Source: Paenibacillus agricola
GTDB lineage: Bacteria > Bacillota > Bacilli > Paenibacillales > NBRC-103111
Assembly: GCF_011440305.1 (NCBI RefSeq)
Contig: NZ_JAAOIW010000002.1
Span: 736,084 to 800,083 of the forward strand
Direction of reading: 5' to 3'
DNA: 64,000 bases
In this document: positions 24,873 through 33,173 of the stretch, one piece after another
Position numbering within the stretch: the stretch's first letter is position 1
Layout of the letters: each line of letters starts with the position of its first letter
Translations under genes and position numbers: made by a program
The notes under the pieces: generated by a model
Databases searched by the model: none
Told to the model about the DNA's origin: nothing
Seen by the model: the letters and a program-made list of their open reading frames with translations, nothing else

Positions 24873-24922
24873 CAAAATATTAAAAGAATAAATATTTGGG
24901 TCTACTGAAATTAATTCCAATT

Positions 24923-25870
24923 TTATAAAAATTCGAGTAAGCCTTCCTGGACGAAATCTGGCGCTGCTTTTTTTAATTGCTCTACAGTATGTAAATAACG
25001 TTGGGTCGTATTGATATGGGAATGCCCCAAATTTTCTTGAACTTGCTGCAGAGACGCTCCATATAGCAGGGCTAATGTAGCATTTGTGTGCCTTAGCCAA
25101 TGGGGGGTAAAGCTTTTGCCTATGTCGCATTTCTTGCTTGCTTTTCCAATAATCCGTTCAATTTGCCTGCCCGATAATGGGAACAACCTCGGATCAAGCC
25201 GCTGGTTAGGATCCAGTGATTTTGCATAATGAAGGAGTAGCTCCCATAGTTGCGGTGGAACCTTGACCGTTCGCTGTTTACTACCTTTTCCTTCCATAAC
25301 CATTAGCCATATGGAAGTTTCTGCAGCATCTTTTATAAAATGCCCCCATTCAATTGAGCTTAGCTCCGAAAGCCTTAAACCCGTTAATACAAAGGTAAGA
25401 CCGATTAAATAGTCGCGAATACTCTGGTTTTTTAATTGTTTTAGGAAATGGCCAACCTCTTTCTGTGTTAAATAGTGGTTTTTGCTGTTTACCTGTATGG
25501 TTGGCATACGTACGCAGGAAGTTGGATTTATTTTAAAAAGCGCAATATTAGGATCGCTTCCCCATTTATACAAGGAACGCAATGGAGCAATAAAGCTCGC
25601 AACCGTGGCTGTTGCCAGCGGTTTTTTTTGCGGACTGTAATAGCCTCTCATTAAACCGATTTTGTAAACCTCGATTTCCTGCCAGGTTACCTCAGCCAAC
25701 GGTTTGTGGGAAATAAATTGGCGAAATCTTTCGATCGCTTGCTTATAATTGCGAATTGTATACTTTGAACGGCTGCATGTTGCTAGAAACATGTCAATAA
25801 TCTGCTCATCTGTGTAGGCTTCATGTTGTTTAAATGTAGATAATTGAGTGAATTGGGATCCTTCATCCAT
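24923..25870 (-). CDS. tyrosine recombinase (XerC/phage-integrase family)
   Basis: A 315-residue site-specific recombinase. The N-terminal SAM-like core-binding domain covers about 20-105 (TIRNYKQAIERFRQFI, LRSLYKWG). The catalytic domain has all expected residues: Arg166 in TGLRLSEL, a Lys at 195 or 198 in GKGSKQR, His257 and Arg260 in HWLRHTNATL, His283 in LGHSHI and nucleophile Tyr292 in TTQRYLHT. The start at 25870 follows AAGGAGG; an in-frame extension upstream would read through the recombination site. It lies 32 bp after the lipoprotein gene and is probably read from that transcript. Chromosomal XerC/XerD is unlikely given the private flanking sites. Confidence 0.9.
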   Translation of the reverse strand: MDEGSQFTQLSTFKQHEAYTDEQIIDMFLATCSRSKYTIRNYKQAIERFRQFISHKPLAEVTWQEIEVYKIGLMRGYYSPQKKPLATATVASFIAPLRSLYKWGSDPNIALFKINPTSCVRMPTIQVNSKNHYLTQKEVGHFLKQLKNQSIRDYLIGLTFVLTGLRLSELSSIEWGHFIKDAAETSIWLMVMEGKGSKQRTVKVPPQLWELLLHYAKSLDPNQRLDPRLFPLSGRQIERIIGKASKKCDIGKSFTPHWLRHTNATLALLYGASLQQVQENLGHSHINTTQRYLHTVEQLKKAAPDFVQEGLLEFL

Positions 25871-25888
25871 AAAAGCTTTTCCTCCTTC

Positions 25889-25916
25889 ATGTCGCACAAC
25901 AGTTATTGTGCGACAC
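25889..25916. repeat. right inverted recombination site, overlapping the lipoprotein stop codon
   Basis: On the plus strand arm ATGTCGCACAA, spacer CAGTTA (25900-25905), arm TTGTGCGACAC. It is the inverse of the site at 24772. The stop codon of the DUF3048 gene is the first three spacer bases on the reverse strand, so inversion would leave that protein unchanged. Confidence 0.8.
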
Positions 25917-27048
25917 CTGTTTTTTGTTCCCATGAAATGGAAATATGCTCATCAAATGTTGGCGAATTTGGTACTACTATCCAATGTGTCTTGCCCGGAA
26001 AAAAGCTTGCCTCCTGATTAGCTTGAGTCAGATGGAAGGTATCTTGAACCTGGGCCCGCTCCCATTCCACCGACTGCACTTTGTCTCTTTGAAACAAATA
26101 TCCTGCGCCGCTACCTACAAGCTTCACATCTCTACGTCCCTCGTTATCCAATATGATATGGTCAGCGCCGATAACAACTAGATTGGTTGCCGTAAGCTGT
26201 TCATTGTTGGACAAATCAATATGAGGCATATCATCAATAAATCGTAAATATAGCCTGCGTTCAGGATTGTAACGGTAAGAAACAACCGAGCTGTTGTGCA
26301 TAAAGGTAATCGTAACGCTAGTCAAACGATCTCCTGGCATAACCGTTTCTTCTGCAAGGAAGGTCGGTTGCGTCTGTACGGTTTTACTTTCCTCTCTAAG
26401 TCCCCTGCCTTTGATTCCGCTTTCCAACATTTCGATATTGGTATATAAATTATGAGGCGCCTTACGCGTCGGCTCCCTCCAAAAGTATCGACCTGCGTTC
26501 GTAATTTCATCCATATGCTCAAGCTTTTGCGCGGACAATTGGGCATAGGCATCAGGGCTGCCGCCAGCATGGACAGGGACGGCATCGAGCATTTTGCCCA
26601 AATCAATATAATAAGGACGAATACTGCGGATCGGACCAATCGGTCCATCCCAATGCTTGCTTTGGTAAACGGCTACTAAACGGGTAATTTCCCCTTCGGC
26701 TAATATTTCATACATAACATCGGCATAGCTTAGTCCCGATTGGGGACGCGCCTGTGGAGCGTTATTGACCATGACCATAAAAGGGCGGCTCAAACTAGGG
26801 GCTGGTGCAGGCATGCCAGTAAGCGGCCATACATATAAGGGGACCTTCGGTACTGGTGCCGGAGACTGGACCGGCGGCCATATAGGGGGCACGGTTATTT
26901 CCTTCGGAGTGACAGTCGTCACAACGGGTTCTGCTGGATTAAAGACACTACAAGAAGACAAGAATAGTAAGGCAGCACCAAAGGTAATACCATATTTTAA
27001 GCTTTTGTTCATAGTGGCATATATAATTGAATATGTACTTTTTCTCAT
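25903..27048 (-). CDS. DUF3048-family lipoprotein (YerB-like)
   Basis: A 381-residue protein. The ATG at 27048 is chosen because GGGG lies nine bases upstream. The signal peptide ends in a lipobox, LSSC with Cys33, then a Pro/Val-rich linker. The N-terminal DUF3048 part has RPFMVMVNNAPQARPQSGLSYADVMYEILAEGEITRLVAVYQS and GPIGPIRSIRPYYIDLGKML. The C-terminal part has FFPGKTHWIVVPNS. YerB-type lipoproteins are of unknown function. Its last codons form part of the right inverted recombination site and its transcript probably continues into the recombinase gene. Confidence 0.85.
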   Translation of the reverse strand: MRKSTYSIIYATMNKSLKYGITFGAALLFLSSCSVFNPAEPVVTTVTPKEITVPPIWPPVQSPAPVPKVPLYVWPLTGMPAPAPSLSRPFMVMVNNAPQARPQSGLSYADVMYEILAEGEITRLVAVYQSKHWDGPIGPIRSIRPYYIDLGKMLDAVPVHAGGSPDAYAQLSAQKLEHMDEITNAGRYFWREPTRKAPHNLYTNIEMLESGIKGRGLREESKTVQTQPTFLAEETVMPGDRLTSVTITFMHNSSVVSYRYNPERRLYLRFIDDMPHIDLSNNEQLTATNLVVIGADHIILDNEGRRDVKLVGSGAGYLFQRDKVQSVEWERAQVQDTFHLTQANQEASFFPGKTHWIVVPNSPTFDEHISISWEQKTGVAQ

Positions 27049-27275
27049 TCTGGTTATCCCCTTTCCCCTCCTTATACTTACCATACAGGATAAGGAATTG
27101 AATCTCTTATTTGGTTTTACCCGATTCCAACCACGTATTAAATGTAAAATAAAGGAAAATAATACCTTCTGCTTTGTTGCTTTTCTACCTACAATCACCC
27201 AGATTTTGCAAGTTTTATCGAAGTCAAGCAAGCATCTTAATATCATTCGTTAAAGTATACCTCGAGCCCTGCACA

Positions 27276-27304
27276 TTGTTCAAATAAGGCTTTTGTTCTA
27301 TAAT
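27276..27304 (+). promoter_or_regulatory. sigma-A promoter of the second regulator/kinase pair
   Basis: TTGTTC (27276-27281), 17-bp spacer, perfect TATAAT (27299-27304), 42 bp before the start at 27347. Confidence 0.65.
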
Positions 27305-27346
27305 GGCTTCAACTATAGACAATCCTGAATAAAGGCGGAGCTTGGA

Positions 27347-28024
27347 ATGAAAAGAATTTTACTTATTGAGGATGAAAGAAATTTATCCCGTTATATGGAG
27401 CTTGAGCTCCGTCACGAATCTTTTTTTGTAATGGTTGCCTCGGATGGCTATATGGGACTGGAGCTTGCGCTTAAGGAGGATTGGGATGCGATTTTATTAG
27501 ACCTTATGCTCCCAGGTTTAGATGGCATTGAGGTATGCCGCCGTATCAGGCTATCGAAGAAAACACCGATTATTATGCTGACAGCAAGAGACAGTGTTAG
27601 GGATCGAATTTCGGGTCTAGATAGCGGTGCTGATGATTACATGCCTAAGCCGTTTGCAATTGAGGAATTATTCGCACGTTTGCGAGTCATTTTCAGAAGG
27701 CAGGAGGATCAGGCTGAGGAGCATAAATCAACACTGGTCTACCAGGACCTTAGGTTGAATCTGGACTCCAGGATCGTCTGCAGAGGAAACAAGCAAATCG
27801 ATTTGACCAAGCGCGAGTATGACTTACTCGTCACTTTTATGAAGCATACGACACATGTGTTAACACGTGAAAGCCTGTTGGACAAAGTATGGGGGTTCGA
27901 CGCTGTTGTGGACACGAATGTTGTGGATGTCTATGTCCGCTATTTACGAAACAAAATTGATGCTCCTGGAGAAACTAGTTATATTACGACCTTGCGCGGA
28001 ATCGGATATGTGATGCGTAAATGA
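27347..28024 (+). CDS. OmpR/PhoB-family response regulator (ArlR-like)
   Basis: A 225-residue regulator. The receiver has ILLIEDERNLSRYMELELR, phospho-acceptor Asp in AILLDLMLPGLDG, and the Lys in DYMPKPFA. The winged helix has LTKREYDLLVTFMKHTTHVLTRESLLDKVWGF, NVVDVYVRYLRNKID and TTLRGIGYVMRK. The start follows AGGCGGAGCTTGGA. It overlaps the kinase gene by ATGA. It is close in layout to ArlR/CsrR-type systems, but the targets are not visible. Confidence 0.9.
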   Translation: MKRILLIEDERNLSRYMELELRHESFFVMVASDGYMGLELALKEDWDAILLDLMLPGLDGIEVCRRIRLSKKTPIIMLTARDSVRDRISGLDSGADDYMPKPFAIEELFARLRVIFRRQEDQAEEHKSTLVYQDLRLNLDSRIVCRGNKQIDLTKREYDLLVTFMKHTTHVLTRESLLDKVWGFDAVVDTNVVDVYVRYLRNKIDAPGETSYITTLRGIGYVMRK

Positions 28025-29433
28025 ACACCATTACCCGCCTGTCTAGAAGATTGCCGATTAAGTGGAGGCTAACGTTGTTATCTTCCTTGCTGCTCTTTCT
28101 CTTATTCGCCGCCTATAGCATTGTCCAGTATGTATTCGTAGAGCAATGGATGCTAAAACAGGAAGAATCCCATATCCGCCAAAATATGGCGGAGATTTTA
28201 AACTATTTTCTAGAAACCGAAATCACTTTCAATGAACATGACTTTTCCCAAATTCGCCCTTTCCTTGATAAGTCGAATCATCCCAACCAGTTTATTCGGG
28301 TGTTGAATGAGCAAGGTTTCCCGATCGCCACCGTATCGGATGATATTCCAGAGCAATGGGTCGATAAAAAGCATGTATCCACCACAGAGATAACTAAAGT
28401 TTGGTATGACAATAACCACTTGCTCATCATGAGGAGCCCTCTTACTATTTTCCAATTTAACGGAACCATCGAAATAGCCAAAAATATGGAGGATTTCGAG
28501 AAGCTAACTACCGCTTTCTTCCGTGTTATGGTAGCGTGCGGCTTATTAGCTGTTTTCATTAGCGGCTTAGGAGGCAGGTTACTAGCGCGTCAATTGCTGA
28601 TCCCTCTTCAATCGATGGCAGATACGATCCGTCTTATCAAACAACAAGGGCTGCATAAGCGGGTTCAGTTCAATGATCAGCAAGACGAGATTTCGACGTT
28701 AATGAAAATGTTCAATGAAATGATGGATCAAGTCGAAAAATCCTTTCTCCAGCAAAAGCAATTCGTGGAAGATGCTTCGCATGAGCTGAGGACACCTTTA
28801 GCTATCGTAGAGGGCCATATCTCCATGCTCAAGCGCTGGGGTAAAAACGATCCGGCTATACTGGAGGAATCCCTGCATGCTTCGATTCAGGAGCTTGACC
28901 GTTTGAAGGGGCTTGTCCATGAGCTGCTTGCTTTGACACGTGTAGAAAATGTAATGCTACAGGATCATAACGAAGTAGAGGATCTTCAGCAATCGATCCT
29001 TCTGATTATCAAAAATGTCGCCTTGCTCCATCCCTTGTTTCGATTTGAGCAAGATTTGCGTGGCATAGGCCAGGTAAAGATTGTGTTGTCAGCCCAGCAC
29101 TTGGAGCAAATCCTGTTGATCCTATTGGATAATGCCGTTAAATATTCCCTTGAAAACAAAACCATCCAGATCAGAGGGATGCTCCATGAAAACAACGTCA
29201 TGATAGAGATCACCGATTATGGTATGGGTATTCCTGAAACCGACCTTCCTTTTGTGTTAAACCGCTTTTATCGGGTGGACAAGGCAAGAAGTGGCGAATA
29301 CCGCGGGCATGGTCTTGGCCTCTCCATTGCCAAGCGTCTTGTAGAGCAATATAACGGAAGGATAAAGCTTCAAAGTATCGAACATCAAGGTACAACTGTG
29401 ATGGTTTCTTTCCCTTTATTGCCCAAGGATTAG
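28021..29433 (+). CDS. sensor histidine kinase (ArlS-like)
   Basis: A 470-residue membrane kinase. Helix 1 is around residues 18-38 (LTLLSSLLLFLLFAAYSIVQYVF), then an extracytoplasmic domain of about 130 residues, and helix 2 (FFRVMVACGLLAVFISGLGG). HAMP (LIPLQSMADTIRLI) precedes HisKA FVEDASHELRTPLAIVEGHISMLKRW. The ATPase domain has ILLDNAVKYS, DYGMGIPETDLPFVLNRFYRVD and GHGLGLSIAKRLV. It is coupled to the regulator by a 4-bp overlap. The HisKA linker is very similar to that of the kinase at 21-22 kb, suggesting related systems. Confidence 0.9.
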   Translation: MNTITRLSRRLPIKWRLTLLSSLLLFLLFAAYSIVQYVFVEQWMLKQEESHIRQNMAEILNYFLETEITFNEHDFSQIRPFLDKSNHPNQFIRVLNEQGFPIATVSDDIPEQWVDKKHVSTTEITKVWYDNNHLLIMRSPLTIFQFNGTIEIAKNMEDFEKLTTAFFRVMVACGLLAVFISGLGGRLLARQLLIPLQSMADTIRLIKQQGLHKRVQFNDQQDEISTLMKMFNEMMDQVEKSFLQQKQFVEDASHELRTPLAIVEGHISMLKRWGKNDPAILEESLHASIQELDRLKGLVHELLALTRVENVMLQDHNEVEDLQQSILLIIKNVALLHPLFRFEQDLRGIGQVKIVLSAQHLEQILLILLDNAVKYSLENKTIQIRGMLHENNVMIEITDYGMGIPETDLPFVLNRFYRVDKARSGEYRGHGLGLSIAKRLVEQYNGRIKLQSIEHQGTTVMVSFPLLPKD

Positions 29434-29518
29434 ATGAGGCTAATGCCCGTGCGTTTATTTTTTCTCTTTTCACATCATTTTCTCATTTTCATCCGCTACA
29501 ATAAGGTTTAGCACCATT

Positions 29519-29537
29519 GGTAATGATATTCATTATC
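29519..29537 (+). promoter_or_regulatory. Fur box upstream of the iron ABC operon
   Basis: GGTAATGATATTCATTATC matches the 19-bp consensus GATAATGATAATCATTATC at 17 positions. It lies 37 bp before the binding-protein start, where bound Fur-Fe(II) would block transcription. Confidence 0.8.
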
Positions 29538-29573
29538 AACTAGTTCGTGCAATACACATTTGGAGGGTTTACA

Positions 29574-30710
29574 TTGAGAAAAAAATCGATATTCGGCGTC
29601 ATGCTACCCGCAGTCATGGCATTGACCTTATTGGCAGGTTGCGGCTCTACAAGCCCTGCACCCACTAGTACAGCTACACCAGATCCCAAGGCTTCCCCTG
29701 GAGCAGCGGCTCCGGCAGGCACGGAGAAGCCAGCCGAAACGCCAGCAAAGAGCAAAGACCAAGCCGTGAACATTTTCACAGCACGGCATTATGCTGCGGA
29801 CACGTTGGTATATGAAGCCTTCACGAAGCAAACGGGCATTAAGGTTAATGAGATTAAAGGCACCGCCGAAGAATTGGTTGAGCGCTTAAAGCGTGAAGGC
29901 CAAAGCTCGGAAGCGGACTTGTTCGTTACCGTTGATGGTGGCGTACTTAACTATGCCAAGCAGAATGGTGTCCTGCAGCCTATCCAATCGTCCACAATCG
30001 ATGCCAATGTTGCCAAGCAATGGCGTGATAAGGACAATAACTGGATCGGCATAGCGACACGTGCCCGGGTTATCGTTTATGCGAAGGATCGGATCAAGCC
30101 TGAGCAATTGTCTACATACGAAGATTTGGCTACAGACAAATGGAAAGGCAAGGTGCTGGCGCGTTCTTCGACCAGCTTATACAACCAATCTCTTGTTGCC
30201 TCCTTCATTGAGCTAAACGGTGAAGCGAAGGCTGAGGAATGGGCTAAAGGCATTGCCGACAACCTAGGACGCAAGCCTGAAGGCGGAGACCGGGACCAAG
30301 CTAAGGGCATTGCCGCTAAAGTCGGGGATGTCGCAATTATGAATACCTATTACGTCGGCCAAATGCTTGCCTCTAAGGATGCAGAGGAAGTGAAGGTAGC
30401 ACAAAATATCGGCGTCTTTTTCCCGAATCAGGCAACGAATGGCACCCATCTTAATATTAGTGGTGCCGGTCTTGCCAAGCATGCTAAAAATAAAGACAAT
30501 GCCATCAAGCTGATCGAATTTATTACAAGCAAAGAGGGCCAAAGCATGCTGATCAAGGAAAGCTTTGAGTTCCCGGTTAATGAAAAAGCAGACCTGCCTG
30601 AGCTGCTTAAAGGCTGGGGAACCTTCAAAACCCAACAAATTGATTTCTCCAAGCTGGGAGACCATAATAAAAAAGCCATCGAAATTCTGAACAAGGTAGG
30701 CTGGAAATAA
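29574..30710 (+). CDS. ferric-iron ABC transporter substrate-binding lipoprotein (FbpA/FutA-like)
   Basis: A 378-residue lipoprotein. The TTG at 29574 is the start, with GGAGGG six bases upstream. The lipobox is LLAGC, followed by a Thr/Pro/Ala linker. The mature domain starts VNIFTARHYAADTLVYEAFTKQTGIKV, the Arg-His-Tyr block of FutA-type iron binders. MNTYYVGQM carries the paired tyrosines that bind Fe(III), and LNISGAGLAKHAKNKDNAIKLIEFITS is typical of the fold. A Fur box upstream and permease and ATPase genes downstream give a complete importer, repressed by iron. Confidence 0.92.
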   Translation: MRKKSIFGVMLPAVMALTLLAGCGSTSPAPTSTATPDPKASPGAAAPAGTEKPAETPAKSKDQAVNIFTARHYAADTLVYEAFTKQTGIKVNEIKGTAEELVERLKREGQSSEADLFVTVDGGVLNYAKQNGVLQPIQSSTIDANVAKQWRDKDNNWIGIATRARVIVYAKDRIKPEQLSTYEDLATDKWKGKVLARSSTSLYNQSLVASFIELNGEAKAEEWAKGIADNLGRKPEGGDRDQAKGIAAKVGDVAIMNTYYVGQMLASKDAEEVKVAQNIGVFFPNQATNGTHLNISGAGLAKHAKNKDNAIKLIEFITSKEGQSMLIKESFEFPVNEKADLPELLKGWGTFKTQQIDFSKLGDHNKKAIEILNKVGWK

Positions 30711-30712
30711 AG

Positions 30713-32365
30713 ATGGATGTTTCCACATTATGGCGTAACCTCCGAAGAAGCAGTAATCTTTGGGTCATCATTAGTGTGAGCGGAGCCCTTGCGGCTCTGC
30801 TCCCTTCTATTTATATTATGATCCATCTCTTAAAGCCGCCTAATGAAAACTGGCTGCAAATCCAAACCTATATGCTGCAGGATTATGCACTCCAATCCTT
30901 GTGGCTTGTTCTCGGCACCGGCGCCTGTACCGTGTTGATTGGCCTCACCCTTGCCTGGCTTACAGTCGCATATGAGTTCCCGCTCAGGCGCTTCTTTGCT
31001 TGGGCTTTTATTCTGCCGTTGGCTATTCCTCCTTATATCGCCGCGTATACCTATAGCTCCATGCTAAGCTACACGGGCAGCATTCAGCTATTTTTTCGCA
31101 ACTCGCTTGGATGGACGCCAGACCAGCAATATTTCCATATCATGTCGATCAAAGGCGCTATCGTTATTTTCAGCTTATTTTTGTATCCTTATGTGTATTT
31201 AATTACAAAAGCTTTTCTGGAAAAGCAGAGCGCCTCTTTTATTGAAAATGCCCAGCTGCTTGGCAAAAACCCGTTCACTATTTTTTTCAGGATTGTTCTC
31301 CCCCTTTCGCAATCTGCTGTTGTTGGCGGTGTCAGCCTGGTCGCTTTTGAAGTGTTGAATGATTATGGCGTGACCAAATATTTTGGCATCCAATCGTTTA
31401 CTACTGCGATCTTCACCACATGGTTTGGGATGTATGATGTGGACTCGGCGATTCGTTTGGCGGCCATGCTGATGAGCTTGATTATAGGTTTGTTTATTAT
31501 TGAGCGGCTTGTCCGTAAGCGTAAAAAATACAACGTGACCACAAGCAAAACCAGCCCACTCCGCAGGCGAAGGCTTCAAGGGATATGGGCATGGACAGCC
31601 TTCGGCTTCAGTGCGCTTCTGTTCGCATTTTCCTTCCTTATCCCTATGGTGCAATTAATCGTATGGGCGGCGTGGACCTACATGGACGTAATTGACGCCT
31701 CTTTTTTCCGGCTTATTGGCAATACGATTTTCATCTCGCTCGTATCCATTTCTTTTTTAATGCTGCTAGCTATCATCATAGCCAACGTATGCCGTTCCCG
31801 GCGTTCCATCTTTACCCTGGTGCTATCCAAGCTGATCTCTATGGGATATTCCATACCTGGGGCTGTGCTTTCGATTGGTATGCTTGCTGTGTTTATTTCA
31901 CTGGACCAGCAGCTTGCGGGGATCTACGAAGGATTGGGCCTTGGGGTCAATAAATTAGTGCTTAGTATGTCGCTGGCTATGCTGATTGTTGCTTATATCA
32001 TCCGCTTCCTTGCCGTAGGGTTTAACGCCGTAGAGGCTGGTTTCGAAAAGACGGGTAACCGCTACTCAGAGGCTTCCCGCATGCTGGGGCTGGGGATGAC
32101 ACGAACCTTTTTCAAAGTCGATTTGCCTCTGGTCAAAGGGGCGGTCCTCGCTGGCTGTATTCTGACTTTCATGGAAATCGTGAAGGAATTGCCACTCACC
32201 CTGCTGCTGCGCCCTTTTAACTTTGATACCTTGGCTACCAAAGCCTACCAATACGCAAGTGATGAACAAATCCAAGAGGCTTCTATTCCATCGTTGTTAA
32301 TTATCGGGGTCGGCATGATCTCCGTTTATTTCTATCATTGGTTGGGGGAGAGAAACACAAAATGA
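30713..32365 (+). CDS. ferric-iron ABC transporter permease (two fused permease domains)
   Basis: A 550-residue membrane protein with about 12 helices arranged as two binding-protein-dependent permease domains, as in FbpB/FutB. The EAA loops are visible: SFIENAQLLGKNPFTIFFRIVLPLS in the first half and YSEASRMLGLGMTRTFFKVDLPLV in the second. The start is two bases after the binding-protein stop, and it overlaps the ATPase by ATGA. It forms the channel of the Fe(III) importer. Confidence 0.92.
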   Translation: MDVSTLWRNLRRSSNLWVIISVSGALAALLPSIYIMIHLLKPPNENWLQIQTYMLQDYALQSLWLVLGTGACTVLIGLTLAWLTVAYEFPLRRFFAWAFILPLAIPPYIAAYTYSSMLSYTGSIQLFFRNSLGWTPDQQYFHIMSIKGAIVIFSLFLYPYVYLITKAFLEKQSASFIENAQLLGKNPFTIFFRIVLPLSQSAVVGGVSLVAFEVLNDYGVTKYFGIQSFTTAIFTTWFGMYDVDSAIRLAAMLMSLIIGLFIIERLVRKRKKYNVTTSKTSPLRRRRLQGIWAWTAFGFSALLFAFSFLIPMVQLIVWAAWTYMDVIDASFFRLIGNTIFISLVSISFLMLLAIIIANVCRSRRSIFTLVLSKLISMGYSIPGAVLSIGMLAVFISLDQQLAGIYEGLGLGVNKLVLSMSLAMLIVAYIIRFLAVGFNAVEAGFEKTGNRYSEASRMLGLGMTRTFFKVDLPLVKGAVLAGCILTFMEIVKELPLTLLLRPFNFDTLATKAYQYASDEQIQEASIPSLLIIGVGMISVYFYHWLGERNTK

Positions 32366-33045
32366 GTTTTTTTGAAATGTCCGATATTTCTTTTCAATAT
32401 GCCAAGGGGCAACAAACCGGACTGCGCAACTTCTCCTTGAGCCTGCAAAAAGGTGAATCTGTTGGTGTGTTGGGCAAAAGTGGATGTGGAAAAAGCACAC
32501 TGCTGCGGTTAATCGCCGGATTGGAAGCACCCTGTACCGGACGTATCACCATTAACGGTAAAATAATGGTCGACTCCCGCCTCTTCGTCAATCCCGAATC
32601 GCGCGGGGTCGGTATGGTGTTTCAGGACTATGCGTTATTTCCCCATCTAACGGTCGCAGATAATATCACGTTCGGGCTGCACCGCTTGCCCAAGACAGAT
32701 CGTGCCGCACGGCTACACGAAATGCTGGAGCTCGTCCAGCTACAGAGCTACGCTAAGCGTTACCCGCACGAGCTTAGCGGCGGGCAGCAGCAGCGGGCAG
32801 CCTTTGCCCGGGCTTTGGCTCCCAAGCCGTTCATCCTTCTAATGGATGAACCGTTCAGCAACCTGGATGCCGACCTAAAGGGGAGCATCCGCAAGGAGCT
32901 CAAGCAGATTCTGGCGGCGGAGCAGATCACCTCCATCCTCGTCACACACGACCAAGCTGATGCTGATGCCATCTGTGATCGTATCGTGCATATGGACGCT
33001 GCTTCAGCCGCTCCCGAGGTCCCCAAGGCTTTCACAATAGCATAG
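32362..33045 (+). CDS. ferric-iron ABC transporter ATP-binding protein
   Basis: A 227-residue ATPase. Walker A is GKSGCGKST, Q-loop in MVFQDYALFP, signature LSGGQQQR, Walker B FILLMDEPFSNLD and the switch His in LVTHDQADA. It lacks the C-terminal regulatory extension found in longer FbpC proteins. ATG at 32362 overlaps the permease stop; an in-frame ATG 24 bases upstream lies inside the permease gene and is less likely. It powers the iron importer and is the last gene before a strong terminator. Confidence 0.92.
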   Translation: MSFFEMSDISFQYAKGQQTGLRNFSLSLQKGESVGVLGKSGCGKSTLLRLIAGLEAPCTGRITINGKIMVDSRLFVNPESRGVGMVFQDYALFPHLTVADNITFGLHRLPKTDRAARLHEMLELVQLQSYAKRYPHELSGGQQQRAAFARALAPKPFILLMDEPFSNLDADLKGSIRKELKQILAAEQITSILVTHDQADADAICDRIVHMDAASAAPEVPKAFTIA

Positions 33046-33065
33046 ACTTGAAAAAGAATGCCCGC

Positions 33066-33110
33066 AAAAAAGCACCCTTATCCACTTCAATAGTGGATAA
33101 GGGTGCTTTT
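33066..33110. terminator. bidirectional terminator after the iron ABC operon
   Basis: GCACCCTTATCCACT (33072-33086) pairs perfectly with AGTGGATAAGGGTGC (33092-33106), flanked by AAAAAA and TTTT. It separates convergent genes. Confidence 0.9.
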
Positions 33111-33173
33111 GCTTACCAATTGGGATTAAACTTATTCATGAAACGGATTCCGCTTGCCATGATTTAATTATAG

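Larger units (their letters stand above)
24772..25916. mobile_element. predicted invertible DNA element encoding its own tyrosine recombinase
   Basis: A 1145-bp segment bounded by inverted 28-bp sites. It contains only the recombinase gene and an outward-facing sigma-A promoter. Because the 6-bp spacers are asymmetric and opposed (TAACTG on the plus strand at left, on the minus strand at right), recombination between them would invert rather than delete the segment. In the sequenced orientation the promoter faces HD-GYP/CheW. Confidence 0.7.

Noticed and set aside
24923-25870. Recombinase as chromosomal XerC/XerD or phage integrase
   Set aside because: It is flanked by private inverted sites within 150 bp on both sides, with no dif locus, phage genes or tRNA target nearby.
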